Below are positions 33,971 to 41,599 of a DNA stretch of 64,000 bases, one piece after another. This stretch comes from Streptomyces sp. RB17 (GTDB lineage: Bacteria; Actinomycetota; Actinomycetes; Streptomycetales; Streptomycetaceae): assembly GCF_009604455.1 (NCBI RefSeq), contig NZ_WEGL01000011.1, positions 186,001-250,000 of the forward strand, written 5' to 3'. The position numbers and the translations under genes were made by a program. Every line of letters starts with the position of its first letter. Within the stretch, counting starts at the first letter, position 1. The notes below the pieces were generated by a model, which made no database searches, was not told the origin of the DNA, and saw only the letters and a list, made by a program, of their open reading frames with translations.

Positions 33971-35685
33971 GAGCCGGCTCCGTCCTGTGTGGTCATCCGC
34001 TGGATGACGTGGGAATTGCCGAAGGCGATCTGGGAGTTGGTGACGGCCTTCATGAAGACCGGGGCGTTGTAGGTGACGTAGGTGTTGACGACGGGCGGCG
34101 GCGGGGGAGCGGCCGGCTCGGAGAACTGCTTGGCGACCCGCAGCGAGGAGTCGAGCGAGACGACCTCGACGCGGCCGTTGTGCTGTACGGCCATGCTGCC
34201 CGGCGCGCCCGTCACTGAACAGTCCACCAAGCGGCCCGTGCTCATCTCCTGCGCCGACACGGCCGCGTATCCGCAGTGGGCGAACCGGCTCCCGGCCACG
34301 TCCACGAACGCCGAGCCCGTGCAGCCGAGGCCGGGGCCGTCCGGCCCGGTGACGGACAGGTTCCGGGCGACCAGCATCGAGCTGCCGATGGCGAGCACCC
34401 CCATGCTCATCTCGGCGACCTCGCAGTCGTCCAGGTACAGCTGGGACTCCTCGATGGCGGAGAAGCCCACGAGCCCGCGCCGTGCGGTGACCCCCCTGAC
34501 CGTGACCCGTGACATGCCGCCCGAACTCACCGACCCCAGTTCGCAGTCGTCGAACCGCCCACCGGTCAGCTCCGCGGTGGTGTCGGCGGGGCCCAGCGTC
34601 TCCAGGCCCGCCGCGCAGCGCTCGACCCGCACGTCCTCGAACACCGCCTTGGCGTCCTCCCGTACCCGCAGCGCGACGCTTCTCAGGTTCCGGGCGTCGA
34701 TCCGGCTGAAGCGGCCACGGCCCTTGTCGACGACCGCGACACCGACGTGGCCGCCCACGATCCGGCAGCCGGCGACCGTGGGCGCCCCGCCCCGCGTGAC
34801 GAGCACCGACACGGTCCGGGCGTCGACCACCTCGCAGTTCTCGAACGTCCCCCGGCCTTCGTCCGGGACGTTGATGCCCGTGTCCCGGCAGTCGGCGAAC
34901 ACACAGTCACGGACGACGGGATCGCTGCCGGTCGTCGCCGCGACCCCGTGTTCGGCGTCGCTCACCCGGCAGCCCCGCATCAGACCCCGGGACTGCCCGG
35001 TGTACAGCACCCCCTCGGCCTGTACGGCGCTGATCACGCAGTCCGTGACGGTCATCTCCGCCCGCGTGTCCGCGCACACGGCCGCCTGCCCGGTACCGGT
35101 CAGCTCGCACCCCGTCAGCTCGGCCCGGGCGTCGCTGACCCGCACCCCGTGGATCCGGCTGCCGGTGAACCGGCTGTCGCGCAGGGCGATGCGGCCGCCC
35201 TCGATCACCGCGACGGCGTTGTCGGCGGCGTCGGTGAACCGGCACCGCTCCACGCTCCCCGCCGCCCCGGAGAACAGCACGCGTCCGTAACGGAACTCAC
35301 TGTCCGTCAGCGTGGCCGCCGTGCCCCGCCGGGCGTGCAGACAGACCCCGCCGTGCGCCCGGACCGCCACCCGGTCCAGTACGAGCGTGCCCGCGTGCAG
35401 GTCGACGACGTCCGCGTCCCGCCCGACCAGCTCCAGTCCGCGCACCACCACCGACCCCGCGGCGTCCAGCACGCTGCCCCCGGCCGGGTTCACCACCACG
35501 GAGCCGGGTTCACCGTGCGCGGCCAGCTCGACCTCGCCCCGCACGGTCAGGCGCTCCGGGTAGTGTCCGGGCTCGATCTCCACCCGCGCCGGACCCCGCC
35601 GCCCGTCGGCCGCCCGCAGCGCGGATGCGATGTCCGCGTAGGTGCCCCGTCGCCCTCCCGGTGCGACCACGTACCGTCTCACCAT
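33967..35685 (-). CDS. Right-handed parallel beta-helix protein with C-terminal QIA-x-GN motif
   Basis: 572-aa protein. It opens RYVVAPGGRRGTYADIASAL, the start seen in actinobacterial pectate-lyase-fold proteins, then ~450 residues of short beta-helix coils (VRDCVFADCRDTGINVPDEG, FENCEVVDARTVSV and similar, about 23 residues per turn). There is no signal peptide and no polysaccharide-lyase catalytic set visible, so it is probably a cytoplasmic scaffold rather than a pectinase. After a PPPPPVV hinge the last 35 residues carry PVFMKAVTNSQIAFGN (542-557), a motif shared with the next gene. Related proteins that I recall carry an AAA ATPase after the helix; that domain is absent here. Confidence 0.78.
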   Translation of the reverse strand: MVRRYVVAPGGRRGTYADIASALRAADGRRGPARVEIEPGHYPERLTVRGEVELAAHGEPGSVVVNPAGGSVLDAAGSVVVRGLELVGRDADVVDLHAGTLVLDRVAVRAHGGVCLHARRGTAATLTDSEFRYGRVLFSGAAGSVERCRFTDAADNAVAVIEGGRIALRDSRFTGSRIHGVRVSDARAELTGCELTGTGQAAVCADTRAEMTVTDCVISAVQAEGVLYTGQSRGLMRGCRVSDAEHGVAATTGSDPVVRDCVFADCRDTGINVPDEGRGTFENCEVVDARTVSVLVTRGGAPTVAGCRIVGGHVGVAVVDKGRGRFSRIDARNLRSVALRVREDAKAVFEDVRVERCAAGLETLGPADTTAELTGGRFDDCELGSVSSGGMSRVTVRGVTARRGLVGFSAIEESQLYLDDCEVAEMSMGVLAIGSSMLVARNLSVTGPDGPGLGCTGSAFVDVAGSRFAHCGYAAVSAQEMSTGRLVDCSVTGAPGSMAVQHNGRVEVVSLDSSLRVAKQFSEPAAPPPPPVVNTYVTYNAPVFMKAVTNSQIAFGNSHVIQRMTTQDGAGS

Positions 35686-35848
35686 GTCGGCATTCCCCCG
35701 CCGTGCTCATCGATGGCGCCGTTCGCTCGCGGCGACCGATGCTACCGGAGTACGCGGCCGCCCCAGCCGTTCCCGACCGCCGCCCCGGGCCGAACAGCCG
35801 TGAATTCAGGGCGCGGTGACGACACGGCCGGAACCGGACCCGTACGGG

Positions 35849-36658
35849 TCAGCGTTTGACCGCCACCCCCGCGTACACCGGCACGACCCCCTCCGCCTGC
35901 GCCGCCACGTCCACCGGTTCCGGGCGCCAGCCGTACACCGGGATGACGCCGGGACCGAGCAGCTCCAGACCGTCGAAGAAGCGGGAGAACTCGGGGAGCG
36001 TGCGGGGGTGGAACGGCGTACCGCTGCGACGGAACAGCTCGGCCGCCGCGGCCACCCCCTCGGGGCTGAGATCCTGGGTGACCTGGGAGAGGATCAGGAA
36101 ACTGCCGGGGGCGAGCTCGTCGACGTACCGCTCGACCAGTCCGAACACATCGTCGTCCTGGTCACCCAGATAGTGGGTGAGCGCCACCAGGGACAGCGCG
36201 ACCGGGCGGCCGAAGTCCAGGCACTCGCCCGCGAGCCGCAGGATGGTGCCGGGATCGCGGACGTCGGCGTGGATGTAGTCCGTGCCGCCCTCGGCGGAAC
36301 TCTGCAGCAAGGCCTCGGCGTGCCGGAGCACGATCGGGTCGTTGTCCGCGTACACCACCCTGGACTCCGGGGCCACGCCCTGGGCCACCTGGTGCAGATT
36401 GGGCTCGGTCGGGATACCGGTTCCGATGTCGAGGAACTGCCGTACCCCGGCCTCCGCCGCCGTACGCACGGCCCGGTGCATGAACCGGCGGTTGGCCCGC
36501 GCCCCGCGCACCACCGTGCCGTCCACGGCGAGGATCCTCCGGGCCAACTCCTCGTCCACCGGGTAGTTGTCCTTGCCGCCCAGCCACCAGTCGTACACCC
36601 GGGCGGGGTGCGGACGGCTGGTGTCGATCGGCATGGGCGTGGCATCGCGTGCGGTCAT
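35849..36658 (-). CDS. SAM-dependent methyltransferase, DUF574 family
   Basis: 269-aa protein of the DUF574 group, abundant in Streptomyces. Marks: DTSRPHPARVYDWWLGGKDN near residue 12, FLDIGTGIPTEPNLHQVAQ near 75 (SAM loop), VVYADNDPIVLRHAEALL near 102 and LIL-SQVTQDLSPEG near 195. Substrate unknown; these genes are often found with HTH-DUF5753 regulators, as here. Alternative ATG eight codons into the gene is possible. The upstream regulator gene lies 36 bp away on the same strand. Confidence 0.88.
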   Translation of the reverse strand: MTARDATPMPIDTSRPHPARVYDWWLGGKDNYPVDEELARRILAVDGTVVRGARANRRFMHRAVRTAAEAGVRQFLDIGTGIPTEPNLHQVAQGVAPESRVVYADNDPIVLRHAEALLQSSAEGGTDYIHADVRDPGTILRLAGECLDFGRPVALSLVALTHYLGDQDDDVFGLVERYVDELAPGSFLILSQVTQDLSPEGVAAAAELFRRSGTPFHPRTLPEFSRFFDGLELLGPGVIPVYGWRPEPVDVAAQAEGVVPVYAGVAVKR

Positions 36659-36694
36659 ACGGCTGTTCCCCCAGGGCTCGGTCCGGACGTGGCG

Positions 36695-37558
36695 TCACAA
36701 GGTCGTGCGGAACTCCCGCAGCAGGGTCCGGGTGCGCTGCACCGACGTGGCGCGGGCCGTCATGTGGTCCAGCACCTCCAGATGCGCGGCCACCTCGGGG
36801 CGGGAGTCCAGGTAGAGCGCGCCGGTCAGGTACTCGGTGAACACCATGTCCGGCAACTCCGGCTCGGCGAACCGGAACAGCGTGAACGGCGCGTACGTCC
36901 CCGGATGCGGGCCCGCCGCGAACTCGGCGACCTGCAGCGTGACCCGGTCCCGCTCGGCGTACTCCAGCAGCCGGTCCAGCTGCTCGCGCATGACGGCGCC
37001 GCGCGTGCTCACCGGGCGCCGCAGCACCGTCTCGTCCATGATCACCCACAGGTGGGGCGGGTCGTCGCGCTCCAGCAGCCGCTGCCGTTCCATGCGCAGC
37101 GACACATGCCGTTCCACGCTCTCGGGCGAGGTCTGCCCGATCGTCCCGGCCTCCAGCACCGCCCGCGCGTAGTCCTCGGTCTGCAGCAGACCGGGTATGA
37201 AGTGCGGCTCGTAGGAACGGATGATCCGGGCGGCGCCCTCCAGGCTGACGTACAGGCTGAACCAGTCCGGGAGCACGTCGTGGAACCGCTGCCACCAGCC
37301 CGGCTGGTTCGCCTCCTCGGCCAGCCGCACGAACGCGGCGGCCTCCTCCTCGGGCACCCCGTAGGTGTCCAGCAGCACCTGCACGTAGGGGATCTTCAGC
37401 GCGACCTCGGCCATCTCCATCCGGCGTACGGTCGCCGACGCCACCCTGAGGACCCTGGCGGCCTCCTCCCGGCCGAGGCCCGACGCCTCGCGCAGTTCCT
37501 GCAACCGTTTACCGAGCACCACCTGGCCCACGGTCGGCGCAGCCCGCCGCTCACTCAC
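36695..37558 (-). CDS. HTH-XRE regulator with DUF5753 domain
   Basis: 287-aa putative DNA-binding protein. The N-terminal XRE helix-turn-helix reads GKRLQELREASGLGREEAAR to SATVRRMEMAEV; the remainder is the DUF5753 domain with EANQPGWWQRFHDVLPDWFS, SYEPHFIPGLLQTEDYARAV and a C-terminal LDHMTARATSVQRTRTLLRE. These proteins are typically paired with a DUF397 protein, which is missing; here the partner is a DUF574 methyltransferase. The GTG at 37558 has GGGGAGGG six bases upstream and is preferred to the longer open frame, which is low complexity. Confidence 0.85.
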   Translation of the reverse strand: MSERRAAPTVGQVVLGKRLQELREASGLGREEAARVLRVASATVRRMEMAEVALKIPYVQVLLDTYGVPEEEAAAFVRLAEEANQPGWWQRFHDVLPDWFSLYVSLEGAARIIRSYEPHFIPGLLQTEDYARAVLEAGTIGQTSPESVERHVSLRMERQRLLERDDPPHLWVIMDETVLRRPVSTRGAVMREQLDRLLEYAERDRVTLQVAEFAAGPHPGTYAPFTLFRFAEPELPDMVFTEYLTGALYLDSRPEVAAHLEVLDHMTARATSVQRTRTLLREFRTTL

Positions 37559-37653
37559 GCCACGCCCTCCCCTACGCGCCGAAGTACGCGGGCAGTCTGC
37601 CATGTGATCCTCTCTCGCACACGAGTCCGAGGGGATCCGGCCGACGGAAGCGG

Positions 37654-38484
37654 TCAAACGGCAAGCGTGTGCAGGTACTTGGCGGTCGCCGGGTCCGCCG
37701 GCAGGAACGTCTCGATGGCGAGTTCGGCGACCGTCACGTCCATCGGCGTGTTGAAGGTGGAGATCGACGACACGAACGACAGGATCCGGCCGTCGTGCTC
37801 GATGAGCAGCGGCAGCGCGAAGTACGCGGGGGACTCGGCCGGTTCGTCACCCGGAGTCTCCTCCGGCACCGGGTAGGCGGCCACCTCCTCGTACAGGGCC
37901 CGGAGCCGGTCCGAGCGCTGCAGGGCGATCTGCCGCTCCATCTGCGCCAGCAGATGCCCGCGCCACGCCCGCAGATTGCGGATGCGGGGTGCAAGGCCCT
38001 GCGGATGCAGGGTCAGCCGCATCGCGTTCGGCTGCGACAGCAGTGTCTCCGGCACGCCGTCCAGCAGCATCATGACGCCCCGGTTCGCGGCCACGACCGT
38101 GTAACCGGCGTCGACCACCAGCGCCGGACAGGGCTCATAGCCCTGGATGAGGCGTTCCATGCCGTCACGCAGCGCGTCCAGCGCCGGGTCGTCCAGCGGG
38201 GTCTCCGGATAGTGCGGGGCGTAACCGGCCGCCAGCAGCAGCGCGTTGCGCTCGCGCACCGGCACGTCCAGATGCCCGGCGAGCCGCAGCACCATCTCCT
38301 CGCTCGGCCGGGACCGCCCGGTCTCGATGAAGCTGATGTGCCGGGCCGAGGAGTCGGCGCGCAGCGCCAGCTCCAGCTGGGAGATCCGGCGCCGCTCCCG
38401 CCAGGCGCGCAGCAGCGGGCCGACGCCCTTGTCGGCGGTGGAGGCGGTGGCGGACGCGGAGGGACCGGAAGCGACAATGGCCAT
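37654..38484 (-). CDS. MmyB-like XRE family transcriptional regulator
   Basis: 276-aa regulator. HTH: LRAWRERRRISQLELALRAD then SARHISFIETGRSRPSEEMV near residues 25-65. The C-terminal MmyB ligand-binding-like domain has RNALLLAAGYAPHYPETPLD, YEPCPALVVDAGYTVVAANR and a final FNTPMDVTVAELAIETFLPA. This family includes MmyB of methylenomycin control; ligand unknown. Start ATG at 38484, divergent from the ADP-ribosylglycohydrolase gene 62 bp away, so it may control that gene and itself. Confidence 0.87.
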   Translation of the reverse strand: MAIVASGPSASATASTADKGVGPLLRAWRERRRISQLELALRADSSARHISFIETGRSRPSEEMVLRLAGHLDVPVRERNALLLAAGYAPHYPETPLDDPALDALRDGMERLIQGYEPCPALVVDAGYTVVAANRGVMMLLDGVPETLLSQPNAMRLTLHPQGLAPRIRNLRAWRGHLLAQMERQIALQRSDRLRALYEEVAAYPVPEETPGDEPAESPAYFALPLLIEHDGRILSFVSSISTFNTPMDVTVAELAIETFLPADPATAKYLHTLAV

Positions 38485-38546
38485 ACGCCCGACCGTAGTC
38501 GAGGAACCGCAGCCGAGGAGTTGCTTCCGGTGCGCATGAACGAGCC

Positions 38547-39650
38547 GTGGTCCAAGCCGTGGCGGGCCTCGTCCCCCCAGGCGTCCCTTCAGGCCGCGGC
38601 CGTCCACCGGGCCAGGGTCCGCGGCTGTGTCTCCTCGGCGGCGCGGTCGGTGACGCCCTCGGTTACCCGGTGGAGTTCGCCTCCCTGGACCGGATCCGCG
38701 CCGGCCACGGAGCACGCAGCGTAACCGGTTTCGTAACCGGCGCCCACGGCGCGGTCGGCCTGATCAGCGACGACACCCAGATGACCCTGTTCACCGTGGA
38801 GGCCCTGATCCAGGCGCACGCACGGCAGCGCGAGAAGGGCATCGGCGGCGCCTGGCCCCTGCTGCTGCGGCAGGCGTACGAGCGCTGGCTGCAGACCCAG
38901 TCGAAGCCCGGCCCCGAACAGTCCGCACCGCAGCCCGGCGCACCGTCCGGCGGACTGGTCACCGAGGCCTGGCTCTATGCCCGCCGCGCCCCCGGCAACG
39001 CCTGCCTGTCCGGCGTGGCCCAGATGTACGCGCCCGACCCCGCGCTCCCGCTGGACGGCACGCCGGGCGAGGTCAACCCCGACTCCAAGGGCTGCGGCAC
39101 GGTCATGCGCTCGGCCCCCTTCGGCCTGGTGAGCCCCGCCGAGGAGGCCTTCGCCATGGCCGCGCGCGGCGCCCAGATCACCCACGGCCACCCGACCGGC
39201 TACTACGCGGCCGGCGCGCTCGCCGCGATCGTGGCGCACCTGGTCGCCGGGGAGTCCCTGGAGGGCGCCGTACTGCGCACCCTGCGGCTGCTGGAGCGGC
39301 ACCGCGGCCACACGGAGACCGCCGCCGCCCTGCGCGCCGCCCTGGACCTCGCGGCCGACGGGACGCCGGCGGCCGAGAAGGTGGAGTCCCTCGGCGCGGG
39401 CTGGGTCGCCGAGGAGGCCCTTGCCATCGGCGTCTACTGCGCGCTCGCCGAGCCCGCCGCCGAGCAGGCCCTGCTGCTGGCCGTCAACCACTCGGGCGAC
39501 AGCGACTCCACCGGCTCGATCTGCGGCAACCTGCTCGGCGCGCTGCACGGCGACACCGGCCTGCCGCATGCCTGGGTCGCCCGGGTGGAGGGCCGCGACC
39601 GGATCGCCGCGCTCGCCGACGACCTCGCGGCGGAGTGCGCACACGGCTGA
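38547..39650 (+). CDS. ADP-ribosylglycohydrolase family protein, probable N-terminal frameshift
   Basis: Dinuclear Mg enzyme family that removes ADP-ribose from proteins or small molecules. Conserved motifs are present: CLLGGAVGDALGYPVE, ISDDTQMTLFT, SKGCGTVMRSAPFG, THGHPTGYYAAGALAA and NHSGDSDSTGSICGNLLGA. The first ~28 residues from GTG 38547 do not look like the family. A neighbouring frame from ATG 38536 reads ...AAVHRARVRGC right up to the point where CLLGGAVG should follow; TGTGT at 38622-38626 would restore one frame if two bases (GT) were removed. So the gene may be frameshifted near its start, or use a downstream start. Confidence 0.75.
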   Translation: MVQAVAGLVPPGVPSGRGRPPGQGPRLCLLGGAVGDALGYPVEFASLDRIRAGHGARSVTGFVTGAHGAVGLISDDTQMTLFTVEALIQAHARQREKGIGGAWPLLLRQAYERWLQTQSKPGPEQSAPQPGAPSGGLVTEAWLYARRAPGNACLSGVAQMYAPDPALPLDGTPGEVNPDSKGCGTVMRSAPFGLVSPAEEAFAMAARGAQITHGHPTGYYAAGALAAIVAHLVAGESLEGAVLRTLRLLERHRGHTETAAALRAALDLAADGTPAAEKVESLGAGWVAEEALAIGVYCALAEPAAEQALLLAVNHSGDSDSTGSICGNLLGALHGDTGLPHAWVARVEGRDRIAALADDLAAECAHG

Positions 39651-39662
39651 CGCGGCGCCGGG

Positions 39663-39995
39663 CATGGCGGTGGAGTGGGCGTACGGGTGGTGTGGTCGGC
39701 CTCGGGATGCAGTGGGCGTACGGGTGGGCTGTTCGGCTTCGGGGTGGAGTGGGCGTACGGGTGGGCTGTTCGGCCTCGCGGTGGGGTGCGGACACGGCCG
39801 GCGCGGTCGGCTTCGGGGTGGAGTGGGCGTACGGGTGGGGTGGTCGGCCTCGGGGTGGAGTGGGCGTACGGGTGGGGTGTTCGGCCTCGGGGTGGGGTGC
39901 GGACACGGCCGGTGTGGTCGGCCTTGCGGTGGGGTGCGGACACGGCCGGTGTGGTCGGCCTTGCGGTGGAGTGGGGACACGGCCGGCGTGGCAGG
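39663..39995. repeat. 37-bp tandem repeat, nine copies, intergenic
   Basis: Units with core gtgggcgtacgggtggggtg and tcggcctcggggtgga, or the variant gtgcggacacggccggtgtg. Core positions 39679, 39716, 39753, 39788, 39827, 39864, 39899, 39936 and about 39973, mostly 37 bp apart (35 and 39 where the two variants meet). It begins at the stop of the glycohydrolase gene and fills the 391 bases up to the pterin dehydratase; no gene is supported. Confidence 0.92.
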
Positions 39996-40041
39996 CTGAA
40001 CCCGTACCCGTGTTCCCGCCGACTCGAAGGGAGACCCGGCC

Positions 40042-40350
40042 ATGGCCGTCGAACCGCTGTCGCAGAAGGAGATCGAGGACCGGCTCGCCGAGCTGCCCGG
40101 CTGGTCGGTCGACGACGCCGGCCGGCTCACCCGCTCCTACCGCCTCGGCTCGCATGTCGCGGCGGCGGCGCTGGTCATGCACATCGCCGCCGTCCAGGAC
40201 GAACTGGACCACCACTCCGACCTCACCCTCGGCTACAACACCGTCTCCCTCAGCGTCCACACACACAGCGCGGGCGGCGCACTCACCGCGAACGACTTCG
40301 CGCTCGCCCGCAGGGTGGAGGACCTCTCCCCGGGTCACCACGCACACTGA
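40042..40350 (+). CDS. 4a-hydroxytetrahydrobiopterin dehydratase
   Basis: 102-aa PCD/DCoH protein that dehydrates 4a-hydroxy-tetrahydropterins, recycling the cofactor of aromatic amino acid hydroxylases. Family marks: PLSQKEIEDRLAELPGWSVD at the start, and HHSDLTLGYNTVSLSVHTHS with the active-site histidines near residues 56-75, then GGALTANDFALARRVE. Complete length. ATG at 40042 with GGGAGA upstream. The methyltransferase gene follows after 5 bases. Confidence 0.92.
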   Translation: MAVEPLSQKEIEDRLAELPGWSVDDAGRLTRSYRLGSHVAAAALVMHIAAVQDELDHHSDLTLGYNTVSLSVHTHSAGGALTANDFALARRVEDLSPGHHAH

Positions 40351-40355
40351 GGGGC

Positions 40356-41129
40356 GTGCTCGACTACGACAAGGAAGCCGACGCCTATGACGCGTCCCGC
40401 GGCGGCGAGGCCCGCGCCGCGGCGGCCACGGAGGCGGTGCTCGGTCTGATCCCCGAGGGGCCGGGCCGTCTCCTCGACGTGGCCTGCGGCACGGGTATCG
40501 TCACCCGCCGGCTGGCCGCCGGGCGCCCCGCGCTGCGGGTGACGGGCGCCGACCTCACCGCCGCCATGGTGCGCAGGGCTGGCGCGCGGCTACCGGGCGC
40601 GATCGTACGGGCCGACAGCCGCCGGCTGCCGTTCCGCACCGGCACCTTCCACGCCGTCACCAGCATCTGGCTGCTGCATCTGCTTCAGGACGCCGAGGAC
40701 GTCCGCGCGATCGTCGCCGAGTGCGCCCGGGTGCTGCGACCCGGCGGCATCTACGTCACCACCGTCGACAAGGCCGCGGCGCACGACGTCGGCAGCGACA
40801 TCGACGCCGTGCTCGCCGCCCGTCCGCGCCGCCCGGCGCGGGACGCCGCCGCCACCGTCACCGCGCACGCCGCCCGGCACGGGCTCCGGCCGGCCGGCGA
40901 GACCGTGTTCCCCGGCGTCGGCCAGGGCCGCAGCCCCCGCGCCACCGTCGCCGACCTGCGCCGTGGCTGGTTCACCCAGCTGCCACCGGGCGAGCCGCGC
41001 ACCGAGGAGTTCGCCGCGCGCCTGTCCCGCCTCCCGGACCAGGACCGCCCCCGCCCCGACCCGGTGTTCGCGCTGCGCGCGTTCCGGAAGGCCGCGGCGG
41101 GACAACGGCGAGGGCCGACAACACCTTGA
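40356..41129 (+). CDS. Class I SAM-dependent methyltransferase
   Basis: 257-aa methyltransferase: LDYDKEADAYDASRGGEARA at the start, SAM loop LLDVACGTGIVTRRLA near residue 40, TGADLTAAMVRRA near 62, and RADSRRLPFRTGTFHAVTS near 85, followed by ECARVLRPGGIYVTTVDKAA. GTG at 40356, five bases after the pterin dehydratase stop, implies one operon. Substrate unknown. A strong hairpin follows at 41148. Confidence 0.85.
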   Translation: MLDYDKEADAYDASRGGEARAAAATEAVLGLIPEGPGRLLDVACGTGIVTRRLAAGRPALRVTGADLTAAMVRRAGARLPGAIVRADSRRLPFRTGTFHAVTSIWLLHLLQDAEDVRAIVAECARVLRPGGIYVTTVDKAAAHDVGSDIDAVLAARPRRPARDAAATVTAHAARHGLRPAGETVFPGVGQGRSPRATVADLRRGWFTQLPPGEPRTEEFAARLSRLPDQDRPRPDPVFALRAFRKAAAGQRRGPTTP

Positions 41130-41147
41130 GGGGGACGAGCGAGGACA

Positions 41148-41180
41148 GGGCGGCCCCCCCTGTGCGGATGGGGGCCGCCC
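41148..41180 (+). terminator. Terminator hairpin
   Basis: GGGCGGCCCCC (41148-41158) pairs perfectly with GGGGGCCGCCC (41170-41180) across an 11-base loop, 18 bases after the methyltransferase stop. Confidence 0.75.
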
Positions 41181-41395
41181 GTCGCCGTACGCGGAGCCTT
41201 CGCGGGGCTGTGGCGATTCGAATAGCTCCGCGTACGAACCCATGTAGACCGTCCTGGTAGTGGTCCCACATGCCGTCCAGCAGCGCCTTCGCCACGACGG
41301 TCCACAACCGCCGTACGGCGGCTCTGCGCCCGCGTCAGGGATCCATGTGCTGGTTCCTCCTTGCGGCGTGGGGGAGAAGTCAAGGCTTGAACCAG
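41181..41395 (-). other. Gap with a possible glycosidase remnant
   Basis: Between the terminator and the CebR-type operator no complete gene is seen. On the minus strand, 41307 to about 41235 reads WTVVAKALLDGMWDHYQDG, which recalls the C-terminal part of GH48 cellulases (helix ending in LLD-x-MW, then YQD). Only about 20 residues match and no frame continues, so it may be a scrap of a deleted cellulase or chance. Confidence 0.25.
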
Positions 41396-41409
41396 TGGGA
41401 GCGCTCCCA
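41396..41409. promoter_or_regulatory. CebR operator
   Basis: Perfect 14-bp palindrome TGGGAGCGCTCCCA, the known binding box of CebR, the LacI-family repressor of streptomycete cellulase and cellobiose-uptake genes that is released by cello-oligosaccharides. It lies 190 bp before the cellulase start. Confidence 0.9.
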
Positions 41410-41538
41410 TAGTGATGACGACCCTGTGAGCCGTCAAGGTGCTCGAAGAGTCGAAAAGATTCGACCGAGCCCCTTGCGGAAAGGTCGGCAACTCCCCTGT
41501 GCAGCAAAGCCACTTGGCGCTACCTTCCTGCGCACCAG

Positions 41539-41552
41539 TGGGAGCGGTTCTG
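41539..41552. promoter_or_regulatory. Second, degenerate CebR-like box
   Basis: TGGGAGCGGTTCTG keeps the first half-site of the CebR box and loses most of the second. It is 48 bp before the cellulase ATG, in a position to block transcription. Confidence 0.45.
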
Positions 41553-41599
41553 GCCAGTCGACGCGTCCGTCACGGCGCGCCCAACTGTAGGAGTCGCTC

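Noticed and set aside
33967..35685. Secreted pectate lyase
   Set aside because: Beta-helix fold but no signal peptide and no visible lyase catalytic residues; a scaffold role fits better.
39663..39995. CRISPR-like 37-bp repeat array
   Set aside because: The 37-bp unit is contiguous; there is no repeat/spacer alternation and no cas gene.
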